Source: Argyresthia goedartella (lineage: Eukaryota; Arthropoda; Insecta; Lepidoptera; Argyresthiidae). Taken from it: a stretch of 64,000 nucleotides of DNA. The translations under genes were made by a program, and so were the position numbers. Shown piece after piece: positions 1 to 10,548 of this stretch (position 1 is the first letter of the stretch; every line of letters begins with the position of its first letter). The notes below the pieces were generated by a model. That model worked only from the letters and a program-made list of their open reading frames with translations, had not been told where the DNA came from and searched no databases. The stretch lies in assembly GCA_949825045.1 (NCBI GenBank), contig OX463813.1:2914001-2978000 (forward strand), read 5' to 3'.

Positions 1-13
1 TTTAATGTTATTA

Positions 14-418
14 TTACAGGAGTTTAGTAATATTTTCTATAATTTTCTCGGTCTCGGAGCTCGGGCTGCCCCGCGGGGCTCTGCGCGGGAGCATGCGACG
101 CGATGCGACGGGTATTTGTTTTCTTTGTCTAATTCTCAATGCCATTGGCCTTTGTTCAGCCCTTAAACCTTTCCTTTCACCACTTTCTCCATTATTATTA
201 TTCTTATTTTGAGCCCGTGGTTGCCCGCTGCTGAGCGAAGACCAATTTTTCACTCTTGCCAATCCTGAGCGGTGATCATCCACCGGTTCGCATCCCAAAG
301 ACCTAGCAGTTCCCCCGTCTTCTCCTGGGTTGACCACGCTTTCCTTTGCATTTTTGGTACATATTAAATACATAAAACATGTGATGTACACTAGGAGTCG
401 GGTTAATACATAAAACAT
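14..418 (-). pseudogene. LINE-like 5' open frame running out of the 38-bp array
   Basis: Reading on the minus strand, a 134-codon frame begins inside the first units of the tandem array and runs to a stop near the window edge. The unique part is rich in Arg, Ser, Asn and Gly and has a run of four Asn. It has no domain I can name. Its style (a basic, low-complexity leader next to GC-rich sequence) resembles the leader of RTE/jockey-type retroelements seen repeatedly in moth genomes, but that is memory of a pattern, not a match I can verify. The first residues come from repeat sequence and are probably not translated. A chance ORF in a retroelement 5' region is the main alternative. Confidence 0.3.
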
Positions 419-1320
419 GTGATGTACACTAGGAGTCGGGTTAATACATAAAACATGTGATGTACACTAGGAGTCGGGTTAATACATAAAACATGTGATG
501 TACACTAGGAGTCGGGTTAATACATAAAACATGTGATGTACACTAGGAGTCGGGTTAATACATAAAACATGTGATGTACACTAGGAGTCGGGTTAATACA
601 TAAAACATGTGATGTACACTAGGAGTCGGGTTAATACATAAAACATGTGATGTACACTAGGAGTCGGGTTAATACATAAAACATGTGATGTACACTAGGA
701 GTCGGGTTAATACATAAAACATGTGATGTACACTAGGAGTCGGGTTAATACATAAAACATGTGATGTACACTAGGAGTCGGGTTAATACATAAAACATGT
801 GATGTACACTAGGAGTCGGGTTAATACATAAAACATGTGATGTACACTAGGAGTCGGGTTAATACATAAAACATGTGATGTACACTAGGAGTCGGGTTAA
901 TACATAAAACATGTGATGTACACTAGGAGTCGGGTTAATACATAAAACATGTGATGTACACTAGGAGTCGGGTTAATACATAAAACATGTGATGTACACT
1001 AGGAGTCGGGTTAATACATAAAACATGTGATGTACACTAGGAGTCGGGTTAATACATAAAACATGTGATGTACACTAGGAGTCGGGTTAATACATAAAAC
1101 ATGTGATGTACACTAGGAGTCGGGTTAATACATAAAACATGTGATGTACACTAGGAGTCGGGTTAATACATAAAACATGTGATGTACACTAGGAGTCGGG
1201 TTAATACATAAAACATGTGATGTACACTAGGAGTCGGGTTAATACATAAAACATGTGATGTACACTAGGAGTCGGGTTAATACATAAAACATGTGATGTA
1301 CACTAGGAGTCGGGTTAATA
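364..1320. repeat. 38-bp minisatellite, 25 copies
   Basis: One slightly longer first unit (39 bp, 364-402) is followed by 24 units of exactly 38 bp (403-1314) and a 6-base partial unit. The units carry aacatgtgatgtacactagg and appear identical by eye. Such homogeneity points to very recent expansion or ongoing conversion. The array sits directly upstream, on the minus strand, of the LINE-like frame at 14-418. Confidence 0.98.
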
Positions 1321-1500
1321 TTAGGTAAGAACAGGTAACAGAAAATCACACTGATATCGGCTCGCAGCAAGCGTCCACGTCTTCTCTCCGCGGCGGTCGG
1401 TAGCCAGTGGCCTCCGCGCCCTGAAATCCTGCGCGTGCGCTGCTCGAGACGACAGAGTTACACATAACTATAAATGTCTATACACTACAAAAAACTTAAA
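1321..1500. other. GC-rich flank of the minisatellite
   Basis: A GC-rich, CpG-bearing segment (1370-1455) follows the array, then AT-rich sequence with an A-run at 1497-1509. It may be the distal 5' part of the same retroelement as 14-418. No ORF or motif supports this further. Confidence 0.3.
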
Positions 1501-1917
1501 AAAAAAAAAGGTCAAGTGCAATTATAACTCACGCTTAAAGGGTTCCGTACCACCGTACAACGGTAGGGATGGTGTGGAGTGAATAGTTTGGATTTTACAT
1601 AGCAAAATGTTGTTTACAAAGTTATTGGTGCGGCTACTTTCACACTCCATGTACGTAACCAGATGCATTCATAAGTTTGTATGTGGTATTGAAAGAATTG
1701 TTGTATGGGAGCCCCCTTAAAAAAATATTATATTCTATTTTTTTGTATTTGTTGAAACAGCGGCAACAGAAATATATCATCTATGAAAATTTCATCTGTC
1801 TAACTATCACGGTTCATAAGATACAGCCTGGTGACAGACGGACGGACGGACGCACGGAGAGTGGAGGCTTAGTGATAGGGTCCCGTTTGGCACCCTTCGG
1901 TTACGGAACCGTATAAA
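1501..1917 (+). repeat. Dispersed repeat R, copy 1
   Basis: It begins near ggtcaagtgc, carries a gggttccgtacc block, a run of gacggacggacg and ends in cggttacggaaccgta. The whole copy is matched in reverse complement at 4289-4716, and partly at 60028-60660, 12437-12503, 19645-19745 and 35927-35965. The ends (ggttccgta / tacggaacc) form short inverted repeats. This is a repeat of a kind common in moths; open frames inside it (for example 1677-1916) are not genes. Confidence 0.85.
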
Positions 1918-2762
1918 ACACACATTAATACTCAAGAGATATAGGTAAAATCACGTATAAGATATTTCTATATTCCTAATCTTCTCAAACAAAATCGCAT
2001 GCAAAAGCGAATCCACTACAGAAACGATACGGCTTAACGCAAAGGCTGTAATTTCATTAGATCTGGAGCATGTATGTGTGTGTGTGTGAGAGCGACTGGC
2101 TTAACGGGATATCTCGTCCGTGCAAAGGTCCCCGTCACTCCAGGGGGAATGATCCGCAGTGTGAGAGGGCCGTCCCTCTCACACTGCGGGAAAAAATGAC
2201 AAAAAGGCTGTTTTAAATTGATACAAAATTAACTAAAATAGCTATGAAAATTTCTATAATAGATAATTTAGGTATTGTCAAAACCCATCTAAATAAATAT
2301 TTTGAAATTCTGTGTGCAGTTCTAATTTGTCGGAAAATCAAAAAAAGTGAAAATTTAGACCTCATTTCAATAACTATTTCTATCGAGCGAAATTCCTCCA
2401 ATCACGTTTCTGTTATTACAAAACCTAGAAAAAGGTCCCACAATTGTTATATTAATATATTTAACTTGGAGCTTCTTTTGAACAGCAGAGAAATAACTTC
2501 AAAAAGTGTTGATTTTGTCGATATATTACCTTAATACATTACTTGTGAGATACAGATGAAATTGAATTTGTGTCCTTTTGAGATCCGCCGGTATACGAGA
2601 TGTATATGCAATTACTAATGGACGAACTAACATTTTGAAGATAACTGAGAACGACCCATGTTTTTTTTCTTAGAGTAGCAGCTAATATCGTATACTAAAA
2701 GCTAATTACAAGCATCCACATATGGTCGTCTAAATAATAACAGCTCGTAACTTAGTTCTTTA
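1918..2762. other. No recognised gene; one perfect hairpin
   Basis: AT-rich sequence with a short (tg)n run near 2075. A 96-codon frame at 2244-2534 (+) and one on the other strand at 2213-2401 overlap, have no recognisable motif and look like chance frames. Confidence 0.5.
2154..2189. repeat. Perfect 16-bp hairpin
   Basis: Arms ccgcagtgtgagaggg (2154-2169) and its exact reverse complement (2174-2189) flank the loop ccgt. There is no T-run making it a terminator, and the context is eukaryotic. Confidence 0.9.
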
Positions 2763-3176
2763 TAGTAGTTTATGTGACTGCTACATAATGGAGGGCATTA
2801 ATACTCGAGAATATCACTCGAGAGTTTTAATGCCTAATTATATACACTAGTTTATCTACACACATATCATAAGTTCTCTTTGATGTGTTCGGGAACCGCA
2901 TATTCGACCGGCATTGTGGCATTGATTATTGCTCTGCAGTTGTTTAGCTTGTTCCGTAGTACCAACTTTACAGACAAACTAGGGGCGGCACGCAGGCGGG
3001 CGTCGGCGTTCGAAATTTGAATGTCATAATATGTAGAAAATTTACACATTATGGCCATAATGTACAAATTTTCAGATAAGAAATGAGTTTTTACCAAATA
3101 GTTTTACATTATGCTGGTCTTAACATGCGGTTTTTAGACGCAGTAAAGAGTGTTTATGATACGTGTGGAGATAAAA
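2763..3176 (+). mobile_element. Fold-back element FB-A, copy A1
   Basis: It starts tagtagtttatgtgactgct and ends gtgtggagataaaa. The head forms a hairpin (gggcattaatactcgag / ctcgagagttttaatgcc). A central hairpin lies at about 3026-3064. The sub-terminal segments tttatctacacac and gtgtggagataaa are inverted copies of one another. It has no transposase, so it is non-autonomous. Full or partial relatives lie at 6.3, 18.1, 23.2, 23.7, 28.5, 31.7, 43.1 and 57.8 kb. Confidence 0.9.
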
Positions 3177-3180
3177 TAAA

Positions 3181-3525
3181 TTAAATCAATTCACACAGAA
3201 GGGAAGATTTTAAGGATTATACTATCTTCTACCTTCTACAAGGGGCGTGTAGTGCCTGCACCTGGCCCACTTGAGCGGGGCCTTTGTTCATGTCCCCTTC
3301 GCCTGCACATCTACTTCAGCCATCCCAACTCCTGCACCAGCTGGAGAAGGAGGCCTGGGTGTTCTAGGAGCTCGTGGGTGTTTGTTGTGTCTCCTAGGAT
3401 AGCCATCCTGGTTTCTGTTGTGGATGGACTTGCCAGTAGCATGTGCTCTACTGTTTCATCCACTTCCATGCACCCCCTGCACAGGGGGCTGTCCGTTGCA
3501 CAATAAGGTCTGTTATTATTTTTAT
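3181..3525 (-). pseudogene. Non-LTR retrotransposon ORF2 C-terminus and 3' UTR
   Basis: On the minus strand an open frame ends at a TAG at 3311-3313. It reads CRGC, then ETVEHMLL, then a Leu-rich tail ending QELGWLK. Paired Cys residues followed by an H-containing EHxLL segment are typical of the C-terminal end of reverse-transcriptase ORFs of I/jockey/R1-like LINEs. Only about 65 codons remain, so this is a 5'-truncated copy. Sequence from 3310 down to about 3181 would be its 3' UTR. Upstream of 3523 the frame meets unrelated sequence. Confidence 0.7.
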
Positions 3526-3526
3526 T

Positions 3527-3778
3527 TTACTGCTTATACTGCTCACGCACTCCTTCATCTACGTCACCGCGACTCGCTACAAACCTCCTAATGATAGTAT
3601 TAACTAGTGATTGAACGGTGCTGGTAAAAATATCAATGTCCTGATCATCATCGATATTAGTTTTGAAGAGACGGTTAAGGCCCAGTTCTGGTTGTTCAGG
3701 TGAGGGGCGCCGCATTCGCCCGTCGTATCCTGGCGGGGTAGTGGAACTGGCGGGGTAGCGGGCGGCGCGGAATAGCAT
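3527..3778 (-). CDS. Unrecognised open frame
   Basis: An 83-codon frame on the minus strand, GC-rich at its N-terminal half (Arg/Pro-rich) and acidic in the middle (NIDDDQDIDIF). It lies immediately upstream of the LINE C-terminus at 3311-3523 and could be part of the same insertion or an older coding remnant. I do not recognise it. The amino-acid mix is more protein-like than that of most frames here, but length and isolation leave chance likely. Confidence 0.2.
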   Translation of the reverse strand: MLFRAARYPASSTTPPGYDGRMRRPSPEQPELGLNRLFKTNIDDDQDIDIFTSTVQSLVNTIIRRFVASRGDVDEGVREQYKQ

Positions 3779-4288
3779 CGGGCCGCCCGGATACTTTAAA
3801 AATTAGGTGATTTTTCGAATCTACTGAAAAAAGAAATAAGCTAATTGATTAAATTTAAGGATAAATACGGAGCTTTAAAAGAGGAGAATTTAGGTATAAA
3901 AATTATGAGAAAAATCAATAATTTAATATTAAAATTATTGAATCTCCTTTTAAATATAGACTATGTTCAGGATTTTTGACGATCGAGCTAAATGCATCAA
4001 ATCGCGTAACGAACGTATTTAAACTAGGTTATCTCTTTGTGAATAACATATAATTTTTTGAGACGTTTCCTTTGAATCAATTGGAAATAATTTTATATAT
4101 TTTATGCCAAAGCTTTTCTTTTCAATGGTTTTGTGTGATCTTGGGCCTTAAACGTCGAGCAGGCTCTGACGAGAATCGATCGACGAAATACTCTGTTCCC
4201 TCCACGTACTCCTGGGTAGTGCTGAGAGCAATAGAAGAAGACTTACAATACCAGGTTCTCGCGAGAGATCTACAAAAATCGTACTACT
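3779..4288. other. No recognised feature
   Basis: AT-rich sequence. A frame at 4072-4311 (+) runs into repeat R copy 2 and has no known motif; the stretch from 4150 to 4285 is less AT-rich and could be an eroded coding fragment, but nothing identifies it. Confidence 0.5.
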
Positions 4289-4716
4289 TTCTAGGGTTCC
4301 GTAACCGATAGGTGCCAAACGGGACCCTATTACTAAGCCTGCGCTGTCCATCCATCCGTCTGTATGTTACCAGGCTGTATCTCGTGAACAGTGATAGTTA
4401 GACAGATGAAAATTTCACAGATGATGTATTTCTGTGGTCGCTATAACAACAAATACTAAAAAACAGAAAAAAAAATATTTAAGGGGGCTCCCTTAGAACA
4501 ATTCTTTCAATACCACATACAAACTTATGAATGCACCTGGTTACGTATATGGAGTGTGAAAGTAGCCGCGTCAATAACTTTATAAACAACACTTTGCTAT
4601 GTAAAATCCAAACTATTCACTCCACACCATCCCTGCAATTGTACGCTGTACGGTGATACGGAACCCTTCGTGTGCGGGTTAGACTCGCGCTTGACCGGTT
4701 TTTGTTTTATTTTGTG
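4289..4716 (-). repeat. Dispersed repeat R, copy 2
   Basis: Reverse complement of 1501-1917 over nearly its whole length, including the aagggggctccc block and the conserved aaccgtgatagtta-like segment. Together the two copies could pair as a large hairpin enclosing 2.4 kb. The ORF at 4148-4351 is a shadow of the repeat. Confidence 0.85.
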
Positions 4717-5057
4717 AAATATAATAACACTTCTTGTGACGTCACTTGCTCACAGTTTTGGAACGGTTGTACTTGAGGCTGGTTATTTCCGATTATAAAA
4801 CTATAAAACTATGATATCAATATTTATGACAGGAAAACTGTTGATACTTGACAGTTTTCAGAACAGCCAAATTAACGGCGAAGGGAATTTGAACAAACTA
4901 TCCCGTAGAGGACAAATGAAGTACATTATGTTTTTTAAGTATATTTCAGGAATCCTGTTATATTTTTTGATGGATGTAACGGAATTTAGTACGATTATCA
5001 TCAGACATAATTATCTCGAATTGGTTTTAACAGTTTTGGTACCTTTGTTTTGTTTAC
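4717..5057. other. No recognised feature
   Basis: AT-rich. A 123-codon frame (4811-5182) starts here but ends inside SINE alpha copy 1 and uses its tRNA-like head, so it is not a gene. Confidence 0.5.
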
Positions 5058-5311
5058 ATGGCCCATTGGCAGTGACCCTGCCTACGAAGCCAAGGGTCCC
5101 GGGTTCGAGTCCCGGTGGGGGCAAATTTTTGTTTGATGAGAACGGATGTTTGTACCCTAGTCATGGTTGTTTATCTATCTAAGTATAATATTTATCTATA
5201 TAAGTACGTGTATCGTTGTCTAGTACCCAAGATACAAGAAATCCTAGTTTGGGGCTAGATCAATGTGTATAAATAGTGTGCAAGGTATTGTTTTATTATT
5301 ATTATTATTAT
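5058..5311 (+). mobile_element. tRNA-derived SINE alpha, copy S1
   Basis: The head contains a B box (gggttcgagtccc, about 5101-5113) after a degraded A box. The body has tttgatgagaacggatg and tagtacccaagata, and the tail is caaggtattg followed by (tta)n. Six further copies of the same family are in the window. Pol III promotion is expected from the family; nothing suggests a working tRNA because acceptor-stem pairing is absent. Confidence 0.85.
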
Positions 5312-5398
5312 CGTTATCTTTGAAATACATATGACACTGGCTAAATTAACCTCAAAAAAGGTTAATATGCCATTTATAAACGAATAAGAAGAAGAACT

Positions 5399-5750
5399 GA
5401 GAACGCCCATGGTCCGGTGGTCACACGCTCGCCAGTCGCGCAGAGAACGCCCGTGGTCCGGTGGTCACACGCTCGCCAGTCGCGCAGAGAACGCCCGTGG
5501 TCCGGTGGTCACACGCTCGCCAGTCGCGCAGAGAACGCCCGTGGTCCGGTGGTCACACGCTCGCCAGTCGCGCAGAGAACGCCCGTGGTCCGGTGGTCAC
5601 ACGCTCGCCAGTCGCGCAGAGAACGCCCGTGGTCCGGTGGTCACACGCTCGCCAGTCGCGCAGAGAACGCCCGTGGTCCGGTGGTCACACGCTCGCCAGT
5701 CGCGCAGAGAACGCCCGTGGTCCGGTGGACGCACGCTCGCCAGTCACGCA
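5399..5750. repeat. 44-bp tandem array, 8 copies
   Basis: Units start at 5399, 5443, 5487, 5531, 5575, 5619, 5663 and 5707. Each is GC-rich and carries tggtccggtgg, which resembles a pol III A box. Only after the last, more diverged unit comes a B-box-like gacccgggttcaaaata (about 5755-5771). Because 44 is not divisible by 3, all three forward frames stay open; the ORFs at 5409-5891, 5417-5812 and 5461-5808 are artefacts of this. Confidence 0.97.
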
Positions 5751-5895
5751 GCAGACCCGGGTTCAAAATACGGTCTCGCTCCCAATTGTCAAGGGCACCA
5801 ATACTTAAGTAGTACTCAACACACGCAAAGCCAGACTATTAGCATGAGAATGTGCTTGTGTGCGTATAAGAAACAAGTTTTTTTTGGCTAGCATT

Positions 5896-6090
5896 TAATC
5901 GCACATCAAAAAAGGATCAACAAAAACAATTTTTATATTTTAAATATTTTTTGTTGTTCTTACATGTTCAACCTAACACGAAGGATAAAGGAGGCTTCGC
6001 TTCGCCCACCCCCTTTACCCTCCACCTAAGCTACAGCATTTTGCCCTGATATTTTCTGTGCAAATCAGTATGATGGATGTGCAGTTGAAT
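5896..6090 (+). mobile_element. MITE F, copy F1 (contains shared core)
   Basis: Ends are ttaatcgcacatcaaaaa and, inverted, the terminal gatggatgtgcag; the inner parts of the inverted repeats (caaatcagta) also agree with copy F2. The middle (about 5945-6055) is the core shared with families C, D and E: gttgttcttacatgttcaac, cctaacacgaagg, ggcttcgcttcgcccacc, cacctaagct. No coding capacity. Confidence 0.8.
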
Positions 6091-6258
6091 ATTTCCCGTT
6101 TTTTTACCATTGTGAGTCTATTGCATAAATAAAATTGAATCTTCAGTGTTGGCTTGGCAAATTTTATCTTGTCCATCATCAACTAATCAATGCGAAATTA
6201 TAGGATTCAATACGTTTATTTTGACAGTTAGTAAAACCCAGTTATTATTCTTAAATTA

Positions 6259-6704
6259 TTTTATCTACACACGTATCATAAACCCTCTTTACTGCGTCCA
6301 AAAACCGCACGTAACGACCAGCATAATGATATACTACTTGGTAAAATCTCATTTTTTATCTGAATATTGAACATGACCATAATGTGTAAATATTCTACTT
6401 ATTATGACATTCAAATTTCGAACGCCGACGCCCGCCTGCTTGCCGCCCCTACTTTGTCTGTGAAGTTAGTACTACAGAACAAGCTAAACAACTCAATGCC
6501 ACAATGCCGGTCAAAAATGCGGTTCCTGAACACATCAAAGAGAGCTTATTATATGTGTGTAGATAAACTAGTGTATGTAACTGTACATAATTAGGCATTA
6601 AAACTCTCGAGTGATATTATTATGAAACTCGCCTTCGGCTCGTTTCATAGACCCACTCTCGAGTATTAATGCCCTCCATTATGTAGCAGTCACATAAACT
6701 ACTA
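6259..6704 (-). mobile_element. FB-A, copy A2
   Basis: Complete copy in inverted orientation, from tttatctacacacgtatc to cacataaactacta. The head hairpin is present, including gaaacgagccgaaggcgagt on the opposite strand. The central hairpin is damaged by a small deletion. The frames at 6146-6370 and 6367-6594 are inside the element and are not genes. Confidence 0.9.
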
Positions 6705-6825
6705 ATTTATATTCGTTACCTCAAAACTGGTATTATTTATGAACCGATTTCAAACTATATTCTTTATCTAAAAGGGTTTCAGTTTGGTCCCGTTCTTAGA
6801 ACATTAGAAGTAGAAGAGCTCCGCT

Positions 6826-7201
6826 GTCTAATATGTTTCACGCTTGCTTCTCACACAGGAGAAGCAGGTTCGATTCCTGACCATGTACCAATGAGATAAT
6901 TAAATTATCTTAAGTACACTATACGGACGTTCTAACGGTGATGGAAAACATCGTGAGAAAACCTTCATTACTCCATAGCTGCGGCGCAGGGCTAGACCCC
7001 TGTCACGCAAAATGGTGTATGGAATAACTGGCTCAAAGTAGGCAAAAGTGCCTCTGCCAGCCCGTATGGTAAAAGATTTACGTAAGCTACGTTACGTTGC
7101 TCTGTTAGTCCTTAAAGCCTTTTGAACATTTTAATTCCTGTTCTTTTAAATGTGAGCTGAAGGTGAGGTGAGTTCTCCTGTCGGGATGCCCAGCCTTAAA
7201 C
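6826..7201 (+). mobile_element. tRNA-derived SINE delta, copy 1
   Basis: Starts gagctccgctgtctaata (A-box region) with a good B box ggttcgattcc at 6867-6877. The body has cggtgatggaaaacatcgtg, a gctgcggcgcagggctag block and ends near cccagccttaaac. This is the most intact delta copy and serves as a reference for the interrupted ones at 14.5, 21 and 33.5 kb. Confidence 0.85.
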
Positions 7202-7209
7202 AGCAGATA

Positions 7210-7831
7210 TTGCAGCGGATATTCAAACTATTTTTATTTACAGAAAAGAGCTATTCGAGCAATTTATAATTTAAAACGAACAGACTCCTTAAGAGAGCTT
7301 TTTAAAGAAATTGACATACTAACAGTAGCTAGTCAATTAATTTTCGAAAATATAATGTATGTACGCAAGAATCACAGACTATGTGCGCCCCGTTTTAGAC
7401 TCGCGAAGGTTAGCAATTCTTTCAAGGGTCAGTGCATTCTCTACTACAATAAGATACCTCTGGAGATTTTGAAATTGCCATTTGAGCAATTTAAAAAGCA
7501 TCTTAAAGCGACTTTGTCGAAAAAGGGATATTACAATGTTCAAGATTACTTAAATGACAGGACTGTATGGGGTTAATCTGGCTCAACACAGACCTTGCTG
7601 TTAATAATTTAGTAATTATTTATTCCTGCTTATTAAATAAAAAAAAATCATATATGTATTAATTAAGCACAACCTATTTTTAAAAGAGATCGTAAAATCA
7701 ATCTATGGGAGTTTCTACGCCCTCCTTCTCCCACAGTGGTCCAATGTAGAGAAGAGGCAAAAAATGACGTAGGCTAAGTGTATGTAAATATCTACAGTAA
7801 CAAAGTACTTTGACTTTGACTTTGACTTTGA
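7210..7831 (+). mobile_element. LINE-T, 5'-truncated copy 1
   Basis: The C-terminal end of a reverse-transcriptase ORF is followed by the 3' UTR and a (tttgac)n tail at 7807-7831. The last intact frame is 7355-7576, ending in TAA. It contains RLAKVSNSFKGQCILYYNKI and a final YYNVQDYLNDRTVWG. The pattern R-L-x-K-V-x-x-S-F-x-G-x-C-I-x-[FY]-Y-N-K-I-P is the C-terminal signature of a jockey/CR1-like LINE clade common in Lepidoptera. Just upstream (7240-7354) the same protein continues in another frame (KRAIRAIYNL), so there is at least one frameshift. Confidence 0.88.
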
Positions 7832-8340
7832 AACAGCTTTAAATAGCGTGACGCAATGTTATGTTATGATGAAATTTGTAAAAAATATCACCGTCTACCC
7901 CCTCTCCTACACAAGCCATAAGCGTCCATTTTACGGCTTTAAGATGGCCGCACCCCATGAATATGTATTAAATTCAACCTCCCATATAAACCGAACTGTA
8001 TATTAACATACTCACTTAATCTGATCGCGTCGCAACTTCCTAATAACTTAGCTAACATAAGCACGAGACCCTAAACTTAGTTTAAACTTTAACTTAAAAC
8101 GTGAGCATGTGTGGTCGCGTGTGTATGGGTCGGGTCGCCCATTTGGAGTTGGTTATTTTTAAAACATGTATTTTTATTTGGGCAATATAGCCTGTAGCTC
8201 GAATCTCTATCTCTGAAGACGTCTCTAATCCTTTTGCGATTGCAATGACTGATATTCGAAATTTCAAAATTGCGATTAAATTCCAATGACGATAGGCATT
8301 ATGAGTGCTTAACATTTATGTTTGTTTATTTCACTCTAAA
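7832..8340. other. No recognised feature
   Basis: Contains a moderately GC-rich patch (7885-7960) and small frames on the minus strand at 8089-8315 that lack motifs. Nothing assignable. Confidence 0.5.
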
Positions 8341-10498
8341 TAGTTATTTTACAATTAGATAGGCTGTAATGGTACACAAGAGTCAGTACATTTGATACTT
8401 CATTTTGCGTGACAGAGGGCTAGCCCATCGCCGCGCTGTATTGTTACACACATTGAATACAAGAGTCGGTTCATTTAACGTTTGGGTTTTGAGTAGCTCA
8501 GGGTAAGTTGGCAAAAAACAATGAGCCGAGCGCGTGGGTTGGTTCGAGGAAGAGGTCAGGTCAGGTTTTTTGGCGCATTCCTGCGAAATGTGTAGGGATC
8601 AGAGCCGATTTGGCTGCGCGCTGAATAAATTATGAATAACTAAATAATGGAAGGTTATTATGGAACGATACGGAGAAAGCTATTATGTTGACTGCAAATA
8701 TACAATTGCGTTTGTTTGGTACGATGTGGCGAGTTTGACATCACGGGTTTGAATATCATTCTAGTGATCTTTGTCTAAGACGCTAGCGGTCGGGAAGGCT
8801 TAATTAATCGCAACAAGCTTTTATGGTCAGCGATCAACAAATTTTGTGTATCGGCAATACCAAATGACTTGAGTGATAACCTACGGTTGACCATAGTGAA
8901 TATGCGTACACAAAGTTTGTAGAACGGCGGATCTGCATGGCATGTTTGATCGAAATTAGACCCTGATTAGTTAGAGATGAGAAGCTTTCGCTTGGGCAGC
9001 GCGTGTTCCGCAAAGGACGCCATTTTTTTCAGACATGTGGGGTCTATAAATACGAGTGCGTGGGAGGGGAAGGCATTTAGTCTCTGCGTCAAGCTACTGT
9101 GACACTCGTCTTTCAGTAATTGCGTGTTACAGTGGATTTTCGTGAGTGTCTGAAGCGCCGAGATATACCTCGGTTCCTATCCTTTAAATCAACCTACTCC
9201 AAATTCCAAAACTATCCTTGGGTCGTTAGATAAGAACTTGTAGGTAATTGATCTGAGTCTGAGTCTGGGCTTGGAGCGACCCTAAATTCCTTTTCCTTCA
9301 CCATAGGGTTCCTGAATTGGCTCTTAGGATATTCGCGGGCTAATCCTCTCCTCATTCCTTTCGAGTAGCGAGTTTTGAAATTCCCACACACACAGTCATT
9401 AAACATACAAACACATTCAAATCAAACTCAACCATTTTCGAGTGGTGTCGATAATGGACGTGGTATAACACTAGGATTTTAGACTAGGCTAGACAGGAGT
9501 TTAGTTGCGGCTAAACCTAGGTTGGCAGGGCATAGGGAGACTGTTTGATCGATGAGGTTCCGCGGATGGAAATAACGAATCCAGAACAAAGTTTAAACGT
9601 TGTCAACACAGATAACCTATCCTGTTGATATTTTTGACATTTGAGTGTTGTCGGGGATGCGCGAAGAGATCAAATTATAGTCAAAGTTCATTGTTTAGGA
9701 CCGGGTAGATTGTTTTGCTTTGCCTTGGATCGGTTTGGATTCAAGTTGCATCTTTAAATTAAATGTAAATTTCGCTGGAGGTCCAATGTGTAGGTTGTGT
9801 CGAGGATTTATGACTGGGCTCGGTCGAGGAAGTGCTGAGGTAAGCGAGATCCATAGATCGGTATTTACCGGAGTATGTACCTCGCTGTGGTGTGGGTTAG
9901 ATCTCCAAAAGCGCTAATGACAACGTTTCGATAACATCCAGCTCAAATTGCGCAAAGTTGAAGGTTTCAAAACGTTACGGACCTTTTGAGGAAACCGCTA
10001 GTTCAAACCCATTTCGGAAAATCAAATCGCAATTGTGTAAACCCGGTCTATTCGGATCGTTATTGCCGTGAACTAATTATATAATTGGAACCACCACAAG
10101 CCGCTACTAGCGAGCACATGAAATATCATTGAGTACTCACGTCGTAAAACTACGACGGATATCTATACGATATCCCAAACAAATATTATAAATCGTGGTC
10201 GACCACTAAAAGAAGTTCCAAGCGCCCATATATACAAAAAAAAAATGGTACCATCACACAAAATACAACAACGATCGATCTGGCGCAATACACCGCTAAC
10301 TGATGCGAAATACCGGCTTGCGGGCATATATGCTTTCTCTGTCTAACTTGAAACCGTAACTTCCAGAACCAATCTTCCGTTCGACTATTGTACGCCTAAC
10401 GAATTTCTCAACGAACAAGAAATTCAGACTTATCATTCTTAACTTACAATTTTTACAGCTGAATCGGGACATCTCTTTTGGGGTAGATAGAATAGACG
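8341..10498. other. Long unassigned region, possibly an eroded LTR element
   Basis: About 2.1 kb without a convincing ORF and with fewer familiar repeats than its surroundings. It has a TATA-box context at 9045, a stretch near 9370-9435 ending in caaactcaacca, and then tggtgtcgataatggac (from 9443), which has the look of a primer-binding site. That order (promoter, LTR end, PBS) fits a 5' LTR plus leader of a gypsy- or Pao-like element. No second LTR or gag frame is visible, so this is a weak hypothesis. A small delta SINE body fragment lies near 8390-8440 (tcattttgcgtgacag). Confidence 0.25.
9045..9083 (+). promoter_or_regulatory. Possible core promoter (TATA plus initiator-like)
   Basis: tataaata at 9045-9052 is followed about 33 bases later by catttagtct, an initiator-like sequence. 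The spacing is normal for an RNA polymerase II core promoter. It could drive an LTR transcript. Evidence is positional only. Confidence 0.3.
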
Positions 10499-10548
10499 AT
10501 CATAGCTACTGATAGCGGTGGCTCGACCTTAGCCTTTATGCCGTTACA
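10499..10548 (+). repeat. Repeat shared with the window end (inverted)
   Basis: About 50 bases beginning atcatagctactgatagcgg recur as the reverse complement at 63947-63998 with a single 1-base gap. It marks the edge of an unidentified dispersed repeat. Confidence 0.9.

Noticed and set aside
364..1320. CRISPR-like array of identical 38-bp units
   Set aside because: Units are directly adjacent with no spacers, and the genome is eukaryotic.
2154..2189. Rho-independent terminator
   Set aside because: No T-run follows, and such terminators are not expected in an insect genome.
2244..2534. A 96-codon gene
   Set aside because: AT-rich, overlapped by an open frame on the other strand, no motif.
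5409..5891. Three overlapping repeat-protein ORFs
   Set aside because: They are one 44-bp tandem repeat read in three frames, with no start context or domain.
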